From Chara braunii (Eukaryota; Streptophyta; Charophyceae; Charales; Characeae): a DNA stretch of 57,771 nucleotides. Within the stretch, counting starts at the first letter, position 1, and the number at the start of each line of letters is the position of its first letter. Location: positions 24,079-81,849 of the forward strand of contig BFEA01000421.1 of the NCBI GenBank assembly GCA_003427395.1, read 5' to 3'. Position numbers and translations under genes: made by a program. Of the stretch, positions 43,703 to 54,651 are shown in pieces. The notes below the pieces were generated by a model. That model was not told the origin of the DNA. It ran no database searches and was given only the letters and a program-made list of their open reading frames with translations.

Positions 43703-43718
43703 CTTTAGGGTTTCTTAG
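42432..43718 (+). mobile_element. 5'-truncated LINE with target-site duplication
   Basis: AGGACTTTAGGGTTTCTTA occurs at about 42432 and again at about 43699, around 1.25 kb. Inside, plus-strand reading gives SLQWQLLHRCLPTNDWLID, RETIEHIFLQCPGSVLLWRK (zinc-binding C-terminal region of LINE reverse transcriptase), LWALWYKRCVYEREEVELEG and IIIQIVQTEIRAQ, with two stops. A 3' UTR of about 215 bp follows, then a SINE A-type module (43554-43672) and poly(A). The RT core, endonuclease and ORF1 are absent, so it is non-autonomous. Confidence 0.85.
43552..43699 (+). mobile_element. SINE A module as LINE 3' terminus
   Basis: GGGACGCTGGACCCGGTTTC, GCAGCTCCCCACCAATACAA and GATGCTCCTATCACCATCAC, then poly(A) followed at once by the LINE target-site duplication. 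Confidence 0.8.
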
Positions 43719-43764
43719 CAATCCATCTTAGGCAGTTTTGATGTTGTTATACTCAATGATCTGT

Positions 43765-44015
43765 GGTCGTTCGATGCCAGAACGACGCTGGCCGGTGCTG
43801 GGGTGTTGCCCTGTAACCTGCTGATGCAGGAGCGTGAGGCCTGGTAGAGAGATCTGGGGATGCTTTGGGGTGGGCATCCCAAGGGACGACCAAGGGTTAC
43901 TGTTGGGATGACGGTTACTGCTGGGATGACGCTGGTCGGAGCTGGGGCGAGTTGTGTTGCCCTGTAACCGAGCAGAGTGGGGGCGTGAGGCCTGGAAGAA
44001 CTCAGCAGGGAGTAA
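43765..44015 (+). mobile_element. Family D, two heads
   Basis: AACGACGCTGGCCGGTGCTG, GAGGCCTGGTAGAGAGATCT, then a second GACGCTGGTCGGAGCTGGGG and GAGGCCTGGAAGAACTC. Confidence 0.7.
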
Positions 44016-44184
44016 GACGGTGTTGGGAAGTCTTAGAAGGGTTTGTCAGGGAACCTGAGAGTAGCGAGCATTCGTAGGACTCTGTTTCACAGTTTGTTCT
44101 CAGCCGAAGCGGGGTAATGACCCTGGTATCTCATATGTTCTCAAAAGACCTCAAATTTTCTCAATTATCTGTATAATTCGATAT

Positions 44185-44260
44185 GGGACGCTGGGCCCGG
44201 TTCCCAGCACGTGCTGCTCCCCACGAATAGACTGAAGCATTTGTTTAAAAAAAAAAAAAA
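44185..44260 (+). mobile_element. Short SINE A
   Basis: GGGACGCTGGGCCCGGTTCC, GTGCTGCTCCCCACGAATAG then poly(A). Confidence 0.8.
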
Positions 44261-44782
44261 CGTTGATAGGTGAGCCACAACACTAGATTCTAACAGCTGT
44301 GTTAATCCGCGGACGGGAAGAAAGGGAAAACACTCAAAAGTAGGTATTTCTTAGGGGAGATTGAGGCAACCAATACCCCTTCAGGGGAGCCTAGGGCCCA
44401 TCAGCTACGACTGTAGTGCAATTCCCTTCACCTTCAATTTTAACATCCGTACTTTGAGGCCCCAGGTTCTAAAGGAGTTCCTGGCAGGCCTTTTGTGCAT
44501 AACTCTTGCTGTTTTTGTCCAGTCCACCCAGACAATGGACCGAACATTAGTAAGGACCATGCTGATCATTTACAGTTACAACGGTTAGCAGGATTGATTC
44601 TGTGATGCAGAATCCGAAGAGTGGAGATCAAGGTCAGCGACCTTTCAATGCTGGTCCTGGCCAAGTTCATGTTACTGTACATTACAGTAACATACATGAT
44701 GGTAGAGGTCACTCGCCAGAGAGAGCTTTATGTTCGCTTCGCGCCTGGTCGTTACTTTTATTTCGCTTTTTTGCAATCTTTA
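44261..44782. other. Unassigned sequence
   Basis: Short open plus-strand frames with no recognised motif. A GTAACATACATGATG-like echo lies at 44680-44705. Confidence 0.35.
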
Positions 44783-45105
44783 TTATCTAGTCGAGCAAAA
44801 ACTCATACAGTGATTAGGCCGTTGAAAGTAGCTTCTCATTATGCTGAGATCCAAATGAAACTTTGCGCGGGCGAGTCTGTCATTGCGTAGCTTCCAGATT
44901 ATGTCCATGATGGCCGCCCTGCACGATGAGGCCACATAAGTGCAGCCTTTGCCCAGCTCTTTCTCATTACGCAGGACCCCATCCACCACAAAGCTTTCTT
45001 CCCATTGTATGTCTTCCTCCACTTGTTTGCACCACAACCTAGCCCACCACTGCCAAATCCGTTTGGAGTCTATGCACTCCCACCAGAGGTGTTTTTACTT
45101 TCCGT
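44783..45105 (-). mobile_element. LINE C-terminal fragment
   Basis: The minus reading is KHLWWECIDSKRIWQWWARL then WCKQVEEDIQWEESFVVDGV and AAIMDIIWKLRNDRLARAKF. The HLxxECxxxKxIWxWW and IIWKLRNDR blocks are the zinc-binding tail of plant LINE ORF2. It differs from the 42.4-kb LINE, so a second LINE subfamily is likely. Confidence 0.78.
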
Positions 45106-45235
45106 GGTCCTGTGGGGTCCAACCCTAAGATCAAATGTAGTATAGCAACTCCCTTTTGTGATGTTCCAGTCGGCTATGGTTCGGTTATGGTTGGGCTTGG
45201 CAGGAGTGCCTTATTCAGGCCAGCATGGCGCCTTC

Positions 45236-45300
45236 TACGCCGGGCCCGTTTCCCGGCAGAATAGAGTAGTCCTGGGCATAAAAAAAAAAGAAAAAAAAAA
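45236..45300 (+). mobile_element. SINE A scrap with A-tail
   Basis: GCCGGGCCCGTTTCCCGGCA and AATAGAGTAGTCCTGG, then A-rich tail; most of the body is lost. Confidence 0.55.
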
Positions 45301-45338
45301 CAAGGCCCACAGAGTCATGGAATAAAATTGTGAACCAG

Positions 45339-45690
45339 CGGCCTAGCTCAGTTGGTAAGGCGCGCAAGTGGCATTCAGAAGGTCTTGGGATCAATTCCCA
45401 TTGGCCTCATGTACTTCCCTGGGCAAGTGTGGTGCCCACCACCTTCAGTCCCCATTGGCCTCATGTACATACCTGGGGGAGATTGGCGCCCACCACCTAG
45501 AGATATGCCTTTGGTCCCCCCAGTGGCATTCAGCAGAGACTGGTGATGTTCACAGGATGTTCATAGGGGGAGTGGACCGGAGAGGAGGCACAATGACTGG
45601 CCCATCGAAGAAGCTCGGTCCTCATGCTCCCGGTCGAGCCCTGGCCGGTATCGCCCACATGCTGTAGCAGGTATCGCACCTGTGATGCGC
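45339..45690 (+). mobile_element. tRNA-headed SINE (family G)
   Basis: GCGGCCTAGCTCAGTTGGTA (A-box) and TTGGGATCAATTCCCATTGG (B-box), then a body with a partial internal duplication (CCCATTGGCCTCATGTAC twice). The 3' part is shared with 24235-24400 (CAATGACTGGCCCATCGAAG, CTGGCCGGTATCGCCCACAT). Confidence 0.75.
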
Positions 45691-46560
45691 AAACCTCACA
45701 CCCCGCGCCGCGTTTCGTACTTCGAACGCCGATCAGAGTAGTTGGGGTTGTGGCGGAGGATTTTTGGTCATGGGGTTGAATCACCCGGGCGAAACGGGGG
45801 ATTCTTGTTTCGGGCCAAGGGTTGCCTTGTTGGGGGTTCGATCCGTCGTCGAGTGCAAGAGACAGAGGAACATATTGTTTCAGAGGGACCATCAACAAAA
45901 ACTCAAAAAGGAAAAGCAAACGGAATCGAAAAAGGAGGACGAGGAAGTGAAGTTTTTTTGCTCCCTGCTGCGCTTGGTTCGCGCGGCCCCTGGGGCGGTC
46001 ACCTCGGAAACGAGTTTCAGGCCTTGGTGTCAGACTCGTCCAGCCCGCGCGGATGACCCTGCGGGGGCTCGCCTAGGGTTGGGCGGGCCGAGGGAACCCA
46101 GGTTCGAAAGTGAGCCGGGCGCACGCCCACGTTGCGGGAGAGTTCGGGGAATTGATCTGCACCTTCGTATCCCAGGACTAGTCTTCGCCAAGAACAAAAT
46201 CCCCCGAAAGACACCAGCGACAGTTAAACCGAGGCCGCCACGTGGCGTGGGCCGCGGATCAGGGCAACATAGTCAGATCAGTGTAAGGCAATACCAGGGA
46301 AGGGGAAGAGAACCGATCGATCAACACAAACCCAATCCCTCTGATGTGGCAGGCTCTGGCGGGGTTATACAAATGAACTTGCTCGGTTCGTCGCAGAGCG
46401 CTTCGCACGCCCGCTTCGCAGTACACGCTATCGTCGTCTGCAATAGGGAAGGTCGGCCGCACGCTCCGATGGACCGATACGAAGGTCAAGCACGGGCAGG
46501 GACCCGCGCTCACGTCCGCCGAGGCGAACACTGGCTCCATGCGACGATCGACGAGATCCT
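45691..46560 (+). other. GC-rich region with long uncalled frame
   Basis: A plus-strand frame is open from 45764 through 46560 and on into the microsatellite (333 codons). I see no domain, the last 70 codons are dinucleotide repeat, and Arg/Pro/Gly richness follows GC content. A gene is possible but unsupported. Confidence 0.3.
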
Positions 46561-46561
46561 G

Positions 46562-46752
<191 letters not shown>

Positions 46753-49700
46753 TACGTCAACCTGAGTGTTGGGCCGGGGATCCGAGGTTCTGCCGAGTCC
46801 TGGAGATATCAGCCGCGTCGCAGAGACGCGAACGACTGATCGCTCCGGTTATCGAGTGAAATCACGGGGTTAGGCGCGCCCGTTTCGCCCGGATCCTACG
46901 TCACTCGGATGGGAGGGGGAGCGGGAAGAGGTGGGCGCGTGGTCCTGCAAATACACATGGCATTAAGGGCGAAAAGGGACTCGGGGAAGGGAGGAGGGAC
47001 CAACACACTCGTGCACTCATGTAGACATAGACACCCAACAATCCCTATCATCGCGCCCGGAAGCACACACACACACGTACTCATAAAGCCCTCCTGGACA
47101 ATACATTCGACATCCATAGACTCTCATACCACAACATGCATACAACAAAATACCCATACATCACGACCTTGCACACATCACACTGGGACAAAGCAGCAAT
47201 GGAGATAAAAGAGAGTTCCTTAGTATACAAAATTTCTCACACGACTGGCCACCCTAGGCCCAACCCCACATCCGTCAGAACCACCGACAACCATAGCCAC
47301 AAGGCCCTGCCGCTGTCGGCGTCTGATCTCCACCACCGCTCAGCCCCTCCGACTATCTTACCCCAAGTCTATCGCTCAACCCGCCTCACGTCGTAACTCC
47401 GCCCGTCACTTGGGCTTGTCAAGCCTGTTCGACGCCGCGGACCTCACGCATAGCTCGCGCAACATTGCAAGCGAGATCGAAGAGAGGGAGAGGAAGGGGT
47501 TGCGAGAATTTACTGTGTGGAATGTAGCGGAGAGCCAGCGCAAGGTGCGGCAGCCTGGGGTGTAAACGAGCAGGGCAGAAGAAGGGCTGGGATTCCAGAA
47601 GGATCGAAGGAGGCGAGTCGAACGATCTGTATGATTGGGGTGGTCATTCAAGTGGTGCGCGCCTTCCGCTCTCACCACATTGATCCGACCATCCCAATCA
47701 CACAGCCAATCGTTTGCGATGATGGGTAAGGAGAGGATCAGACTTCGCTCGGGGGAAGACAAAGAGGCATGCAAGAAGGGAATGCGTGGCAAGATGGTCC
47801 GGGGATGCAAAGCGGGAGAATGGGTTTACGGGGCGCACAAAAAAAATGAAAAATAGTCGCGCACACAAAAATTCAAAATTCCTACCCACACTTATTCCTA
47901 AATGTTTCTTGGATTTCCTGGCAGTCCCGAAAATAAAGAAAAAGTTCCCGTTTCGTCCCTCCTCTCTGTTTAAGGAAAAGGAAAAAGGAGAAAAGAAGAA
48001 AAAGGAAAAAAAAAACAAACCCCGTTCTTCCCAATCACCTAGGACCCGTACTATGTGACGAACCACCTCCCGAACTCGTGCTGTCTTTCGTACCCTTTTT
48101 GCTTGTATCATACCAACCCCATAAAAAACCCCGTTCCGTTTTCTTGATTTTGGGTGCCGTGTTTTTTGGCTCCCATCTTTCGAAAGCTGCTACGATTTCC
48201 GGGTTCTGCTTTTTTTTCTTTTTGCAAATCGGGAAATGCATGGGAATTTATATGCGCCTTAGCGAGCGCATTGGGAATTGGGCCAGGCAGTTGGGAATTC
48301 CGGGATAAGCGGAACTTTGACGTCTCCTTTTCGTGTGTGTGAATGTTCTTGGTCGCGTTGGGGAAAACTCTCGAAATTTTGCGCAAATACGAATAGGCGT
48401 AGAATTTTTTTTTTCCCGCGTTGCTTTTTCGCGCGCTGATATGGTGATTTCAATTTTGAATTGGTTTAGGACAGAGACAAGCTGTAACTGTTTCGGTGCC
48501 TTTTTCTCTCTTTTTTTTTGGTTGACGGCGCCACGCATGCAAGAGTTTTTCTCCTCTCTGTCCCCCGCATCGCTCCCTCCTGCGCTCCCTTCCCCTTCTC
48601 CCTCCTCTTTCTCTCTCCCCGTAACAGTTTTCTTTCTCTTTCTCTCTCTCCCGCTCTGCTTTTTGCACGCTCATTTCCCTTTCTTGATCATTTGAATCTT
48701 GGACCCGTCTTGCGCTACTTCTCGCGCCTTTTCTCTTCTCACCTTCTGAGTCCAACACACGACGCCCAGTCGATCCATCGATAACTCCCGCTCGCCAATC
48801 AGGTGCGTGGATCAATAGGATCATCCTATTGCGCAACGAATCTGATTGGTTGAACCTTGAGTTCCAAGGGATCAACATGGCGTTCACAGAGCACTCTTCT
48901 CAAAGTCTTCTCCTCCTGCTTCTCCTCTTACACCTCAGCTTTCCCGTCGCCTGCTCCCCTCCCCCTTATCGCAACTATAAAACCCGCAAGCGCGCCCGCA
49001 AAACTTTTTTAAGCCAGCTTCCGGGAAGCAGTGGCTGGGCAGAGTGTTTGATGGGAGTCGAAAAGTCCTTTCGGGCTGACGATAGGCTGGCTGGTTGCGC
49101 GCTGGATCGCCACGACAGACTGTGGGATCTGGGCGAGCCGTGTCGAGTTTACGACAGCGGGGTGATGATCGCAGTGGTGGGAGTTAGCACGCGACGGTCG
49201 GGATCGTCGGTGCGGGTATGAGGATCGATGATTAAAGTTGAGTGAGTGATTGGCCCGGGGCCATATTGGAATTCACGGCGAATGCGCCTTTGTGGTTGCG
49301 GATCTTTATCTTTGGCGTGAGTGTACGGCGGCCATGCCGAACGTTTCTCTTCCAGATCTGGTCATCCCCTATCGCGACTCTCCTCCCTCATCTCCCCCTC
49401 TCTCCTCTACCTTTGAATAATGATGTGTCTTGATGTTTGTCTATCTTATTCTCTTCTGGATAGGAATGAATCTGTGCCCTTTCCGGAACTCTTCCATTAG
49501 TTTCCTGGGTAATCCTCCTACGCAAGGACCCCGTCTTCTTGTCTTGTGAACAGTGGATACGTGTGTACTGTACAAGTGATCTATCTTTTTCTACGCATGG
49601 CTCATTTTTCGCACCTTCCACAGTGAATGTATGCATGAAAATGTGTGACTTTTTGCATTAATTAGACGATTGTCGTCGGGATTTTGTTCGAGAATGCAAG

Positions 49701-50472
49701 AGTGTTTAGATTTGTAGCTCTGAATGAACTGCGCATGCCATCTGCCTTATGTTGCACGACATCGGCAGCCGAGCTACAGGGCGGCTTCGAGAAACAAGGC
49801 GTCTGGGATCAACGTCGCACTGACTCAGTAAACCTGAGCCGCGGATCAGTCCCTTAGTTATATGAATAATCCCGCTGCTGAAGTGTCTTCTTTTGCTCTC
49901 TCTCTCTCGCGCGCGTTGAAAGGGATTGATTGTGAGTGCGCGAGTGTTTTCTTTTCTTGATGACGTCTCAAGGTCTTTACAATTGATTGATATGTGGACT
50001 GACCAGTACCCTGTACCCTCCGATCGGGCACCAGCCTCCCGTACCTCCCATCCCAACACGGCCTTTTCCCTACAACGAGGGAAGGACACGTGTATGCGAG
50101 TGGGACGTACGAGAATCCGTTGCACAAATCGGCGGACGATACTAGTTCCCCCCGACAAATCGTTGTTCAGGGTTCGTAGAGGCAGGGTTTGTCATAATTG
50201 ATACGCACTTCCCACCTTACTCGATATTGTTGTCATTCAAGGAGTTGATCGTCATCCCGTGGATGGCAGTAGAACCCCATTGGCCGCGCACTCTATGCAC
50301 CGAATGTCAGTGTTTTGAGCGCTACGAATCCAGGGGTTTCCACTACCGTGTGCGGAGTGAAGACGAGTATAAAGAAAGAGCCACGCGGTTGAGACCATCC
50401 CGACAATACTTTTTGGATTGAATTTGGATTTTTCTCTTTTTGCGTCGTGCCCGCGCGTGCATTCCGCGACGC
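46753..50472. other. Unassigned; probably includes the upstream part of the 5' LTR
   Basis: No gene recognised. A plus-strand frame from 48877 begins with a hydrophobic leucine run resembling a signal peptide (MAFTEHSSQSLLLLLLLLHL), but nothing after it is recognisable. Promoter-like items are inverted CCAATCAG/CTGATTGG at 48795-48849, TATAAAA at about 48975 and TATAAA at 50368. The region lies upstream of the retrotransposon primer-binding site and may be a long LTR, but its left end cannot be set because the matching 3' LTR is truncated. Confidence 0.35.
50368..50373 (+). promoter_or_regulatory. Candidate LTR TATA box
   Basis: TATAAA within GACGAGTATAAAGAAAGAG, about 270 bp before the LTR end, a plausible distance for an LTR promoter. 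Inference only. Confidence 0.35.
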
Positions 50473-50641
50473 GCGAAAGCAATCGACTTGCTTCATCGGA
50501 CCAACACGGGGGATTTCAGTTTCATCTGTGTCCCCACACTCAATTTCCAAAAATCCTTGGCACACCCCATCTTGCTGTTTTTCTGAGCCTCGTTTCCGCA
50601 CGCCTAATACTTGGAACGAAAGACAGCGCAAGGCGTGAGGT
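50473..50641 (+). repeat. 5' LTR terminal segment
   Basis: 169 bp matching 54483-54651 without gaps, with about 11 mismatches by eye (roughly 93% identity, mostly transitions). It ends at GCGTGAGGT directly before the primer-binding site. A canonical CA end is not present. Confidence 0.88.
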
Positions 50642-50654
50642 TGGTATCAGAGCC
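50642..50654 (+). promoter_or_regulatory. Primer-binding site for initiator tRNA-Met
   Basis: TGGTATCAGAGCC is complementary to the 3' end of initiator tRNA-Met, the usual minus-strand primer site of plant LTR retrotransposons. It sits directly after the LTR. Confidence 0.9.
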
Positions 50655-50735
50655 GACACGTGTCGGTTCTGATGATAGTAAGTCGAACTGGCGAGAGGTA
50701 GGAGAGGACCTCAACTAGCTTGTCGGGATCGCCCA

Positions 50736-51209
50736 GTGACCAAGTCTAAGTCTGGTGCGGATGCACCCGCAACAGCAATGGTGGACGGTACTAGGGTAAT
50801 CGTTTGCATCCCCCCCCCCTTCCCTTTCTTCCCTAACCATACCCATCCAGAGGCTTGGCTGGAAGCTGTCGAAGCTCAAAACTACAGCGCAGTCGATCTT
50901 CCCCGCGTTCTGACATTGCTACTCCGCAATACGTCGCATGACTAGTTTAGAAAACATACGTGGGTAGATTGGAATACTTTTAAACAAGCCTTCTTGGCTC
51001 GACTCGATACGGTCAGTGAAGATGCCGCCTGGTACGTGCTCAAAAATCGGCCCCAAGGACCAGGGGAGTTGTTGCCCAACTTCGTGGATCGATTTCAAAC
51101 CACGTTGGACAAATCTGGGAGAGACGAGAAATCTGCTCGAGACTTGTTCATCGATCACCTACGAAATCCGACGTTGAAAGGAAAACCGCAGAAAAAAGGT
51201 TCCGCCTAA
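50736..51209 (+). pseudogene. Retrotransposon gag, broken
   Basis: The capsid-like reading has PEAWLEAVEAQ, then WNTFKQAFLARLDTVSEDAAWYV with LPNFVDRFQTTLDKSG. The W-F-F pattern is typical of gypsy Gag. A TAG near 50943 splits it, and a one-base shift at the A-run near 51196 separates it from the downstream frame, which resumes THQLPAIIAKALELDL. Confidence 0.75.
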
Positions 51210-51249
51210 GACGCACCAGCTACCCGCTATCATCGCTAAAGCACTGGAA

Positions 51250-52872
51250 TTGGACCTGGCTGATACAAAAAAATATATCAGCCAGGGAGACGAAGATATT
51301 ACAGATTCCATATGGGATGTAGCGGCAAAAAGGCGGTCATGGCTGCAGGCGGTAGAACGGTTTTATCCCCGCCTCGACCATGACCTTCCCGATGGGGTTG
51401 CTTCTGATATCCCGCCCGTCTCTTCTCCCTCTCCCCCTGTGAATCAACCAATAGGGGCAGTTAAGAGCAGAGTCTCCCATGAAACCCCCTCGCCGGCCAT
51501 AACCAACTTACATCTTGCCCAGATGATCCATACGGCCACTACTAAGCAGTCCGAATGGATGAGCAACTTGATCCAAATGCAAGCCGCTCATATGGAGCGG
51601 ATGGAACAGATAATGAGCAGACTAATTAAGCCTAACCCGGCTCCTGCTCGGATTGCCCCTGCATCNTTTCCGCTCTTGCCTGCCCCGCCTGCACCAGGGT
51701 ACGCACCTCAGTTCCCTTACCTAGCTAAACCAGCAGGAAAGATCGAGTGTTTTAACTGCAAACAGCCAGGACATTTCGTCCGAGACAGCCCGCAGCCAAA
51801 GCGTAGTCAGCCCCCACCTGCGGCGGCCCCAGTCACCCTGAATCAAGGACGAGTGGCCGCTTTGATGGATACGGCCCAAGGAGGGGAGCTCGTAGCATAT
51901 GCTCCAGAGAAGCCTTCCCCTTTGACGACAATGGCGTCGACATCAGGAGATTCCTCCTCTGACGCTGATGACGTGGTCGATCCACTCGAATATCTTCATC
52001 TTGCAAGCATGGTCGGAGCAATCCGATCGGCCCATGATGGTCTCGAATGGGTCGATCGCGAATCCAATCCTGGTCCGCAGTTTCGAACAGGAGAGATTGA
52101 TGTGTTACAAACGCTCAAACAATTGGATATTTGTGTGTCGATCCCGGTGGGACATCTGCTCACCATATCTGAAGCAGCGAACGATAAACTTTTACAACAT
52201 TGCCAGAAAAAACAAAAGCGCTTCACCTATCAACGCTTACAACGGATGTTGAAGAAGAAGGAGGGAAGCGAGGAAGTTGCACAGCCCGAGCCCGAAGCCG
52301 GCGAATCTGAGGCTGCACGAATAGCAACGATCTCTTTAGCAGAAAAAGATCACTTCGTACGAGATCGGCCGGTTCTATGGAAGAGCGCGGAATGTGATTG
52401 CGAAGTTTGGGGCAAGCCGTTTAACGCCTTTATCGATACAGAGTCTTCTACCGTAGTCATATCATTAGAAACTGTCAGAAAGACGGGACAACTCGGATCC
52501 ATTCTTCCTCAATCTCACAAAGACAATTACGTCTCCGCAGACGAGGAAGCAATGAATATCGTAGGCATTATTGAGAATGTGGTTGTGAAAGTCGGACGAG
52601 TACACGTCCTTGTCAACGCGCTCATAATAGATGTGCGTTCCTATTCTGTGTTGTTGGGACTACCTTGGGCGATGGCGGTGGGTGCACAATTGCATTTCGA
52701 TTCAAAACAACTGGTGCTCACGCAAACTAGGGGAAAACCTCAAACTCTTCCCTTGCGAATTTTCACCCGAACGATAAAACGGACCCCTAACTCGGCCCAA
52801 ATAGGGATGATTCGATGCATTGATCCCGAGGAGTGCTCTCCCTCATACATCGGTAATGGAATCAGGGAATAG
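51250..52872 (+). pseudogene. Gag-Pro segment: zinc knuckle and protease
   Basis: A 540-codon open stretch that continues gag (IWDVAAKRRSWLQAVERFYP). A CCHC-type knuckle follows near residues 172-185, CFNCKQPGHFVRDS, in which the last Cys is Ser. Then comes an aspartic protease domain with FIDTESSTVVIS in place of the usual DTG/DSG and a typical end, VLLGLPWAMAVGAQLHFD. One N at 51666. It terminates at TAG 52870; the same frame reopens after a TGA at 52975, so it was once continuous with RT. Both knuckle and protease look inactivated, although base errors cannot be excluded. Confidence 0.85.
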
Positions 52873-52977
52873 GAATACGAAGAAGAGATGCCCAGTGAAG
52901 AAGAATGGAAGCACCTGGTCGAACTTTTCGAACGTGAAATTCCCGAAGAATTTCAAGTGTGCCCCGACACTACCTGA

Positions 52978-54112
52978 AGCTTCCACGTGGATTCCAAAGA
53001 CAGCGCGTTCACGCCTCTGACAACCCAGGTTAGTCTTTCAGTCCTTCTCGGGGAACCCATATTACAAGTATCCGACCTGGATGATGATTTGGAACCCCCT
53101 CGTACCTTGTATGAGGGAGCACTTTCCTTACGAGCACGTTATCAACAAACGGAACAGTATTTGGATGTTTCTGTTTTTCTGCCCAGATCGTTACTAACGA
53201 CGGGGGCGACCATCGCCTTGATTAAACAGAAAGCAGAAGCGCCGATAGATGATGTGCCTGATCTAATGCAAGAAATGACGGACCTAACACGACTAACAGT
53301 GGAGAAGATTTCGGCCGGCTCAGAAACTGACGCCGAAGTTAAAGAAACAGAAATGATCAGCCCAGCCGAATCACAGATGACTGCGACTGTCTTCTCCGTT
53401 CGCACCACTAGTTTCGTCTTTTCGAGTGTCTACGATCAACAAAGGAGGCCGGTTGATTGGATCGACATACCCCTTCAGATTTCTGGGGGATCAACGATCG
53501 CCCTGCCGAAACACGTTGCCACGGAACTGCGAAATTCCTTAATCAATGTTTTGAACGGTTATGCCGAGGTGCTAAGCGTGCATGATAATGATATCGGCTT
53601 AACTATTGTGATCGAGCATGCCATTCTCACGGGAGACCACCCACCCATTAGTTGCGTTCCTTACCGATACTCGCCAGCTCAACGAGCGGCCGCTTTTCAG
53701 CGAATTAAAGAATTCGAAGCTAATGGATGGATCGAACCCGCCATAGGTCCCTGGTCTTTTCCCGTAGTAATCGTGCCTAAAAAGGCCGGAGGGATTCGCA
53801 TTTGCATTAATTATCGGAAGTTGAATGATATCATGATCAAAGACGTGTACCCCCCCCCCCCGGATTGATGAGTTGTTGGATGCGATTGGGAGTGCTCAAT
53901 TTTTCAGCAAGTTTGATGTTCGCCATGAGTTTCATCATCTTCTTGTTCGAGAAGAAGATCGTCCGAAAACGGCGTTTGTGCTTTTCGAGGGTACATGGCA
54001 GTGGATTCGATGTCCGATGGGTATCTGCAACGCCCCCGCGACCTTCCAACGAGCTATGAACATGGCTCTTCAGAATTTCGTGAGGAAGACTCGTTTGGCA
54101 CAGAGCATCATA
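52978..54112 (+). pseudogene. Reverse transcriptase, N-terminal two-thirds
   Basis: In frame with the protease segment after two stops. A long linker leads to ISCVPYRYSPAQRAAAFQRI, EANGWIEPAIGPWSFPVVIV and RICINYRKLNDIMIKDVYP (RT fingers). A frameshift in the C-run at about 53849-53860 follows, then DELLDAIGSAQFFSKFDV and WIRCPMGICNAPATFQRAMN (palm). The reading breaks at about 54112 just before the catalytic box, where an inverted segment begins. Confidence 0.9.
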
Positions 54113-54364
54113 GGGCGGTATTCCGAATGGAGACACCATGCGTGACCAGACTCCTCAGGACTTCCCCTCGGAATTCTCCCCCATTGTCCGTTAGGATTTC
54201 CTCGATGTCCTGATGCATTCCGAGGAAATGGTTGACATACCGCACAATTTCTGCCGTCTGGCGCATTTTATATGGATACGCCTCGAAGGGCCCTCGATCC
54301 ATTTAGAAAAATGATTGACAAAAACAAGAAGGACTGAATATTTGCATTTATTCGGACCAGGGAT
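54113..54364 (-). pseudogene. Inverted integrase-core fragment inside RT
   Basis: The minus reading is YSVLLVFVNHFSKWIE, a frameshift, then EILTDNGGEFRGEVLRSLVT with HGVSIRNT. This is the retroviral-type integrase core (HFSKW block, then the DNGxEF motif with the second catalytic Asp). About 250 bp, antisense to the surrounding RT. The last part of the core and the C-terminal domain are absent. Confidence 0.85.
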
Positions 54365-54480
54365 TGTGTACATGGATGACATCTTGGTGTATTCGAGTTC
54401 CTACGAGGGACACGTGCAGCACATCGAATGGGCTCCGCATGCGTTGCGAGATGCGGGTTTCAAAGTGGCGCTTGAGCGAT
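54365..54480 (+). pseudogene. Reverse transcriptase, catalytic YMDD segment
   Basis: VYMDDILVYSSSYEGHVQHI then LRDAGFKVALE, the RT box that should directly follow the palm block ending before 54113. It stops abruptly at the truncated 3' LTR. Confidence 0.9.
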
Positions 54481-54482
54481 GA

Positions 54483-54651
54483 GCGAAAGCAATCGACTTG
54501 CTTCATCGGACCAACATGGGGGATTTCAGTTCCATCTGTGTCTCCACACCCAATTTCCAAAAATCCTTGGCACACCCCAGCTTGCTGTTTTTCTGGGCCT
54601 CTTTTCCGCACGCCTAATACTCCGAACGAAAGACAGCGCAGGGCATGAGGT
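54483..54651 (+). repeat. Truncated 3' LTR (terminal 169 bp)
   Basis: Matches 50473-50641 end to end. The start coincides with a GCGATGAGCGAAAGC junction that resembles GCGACGCGCGAAAGC in the 5' copy, so a microhomology deletion may have joined RT to the LTR. Confidence 0.88.

Noticed and set aside
45339-45420. A tRNA gene
   Set aside because: The stems do not close, and the sequence continues into a dispersed repeat body.
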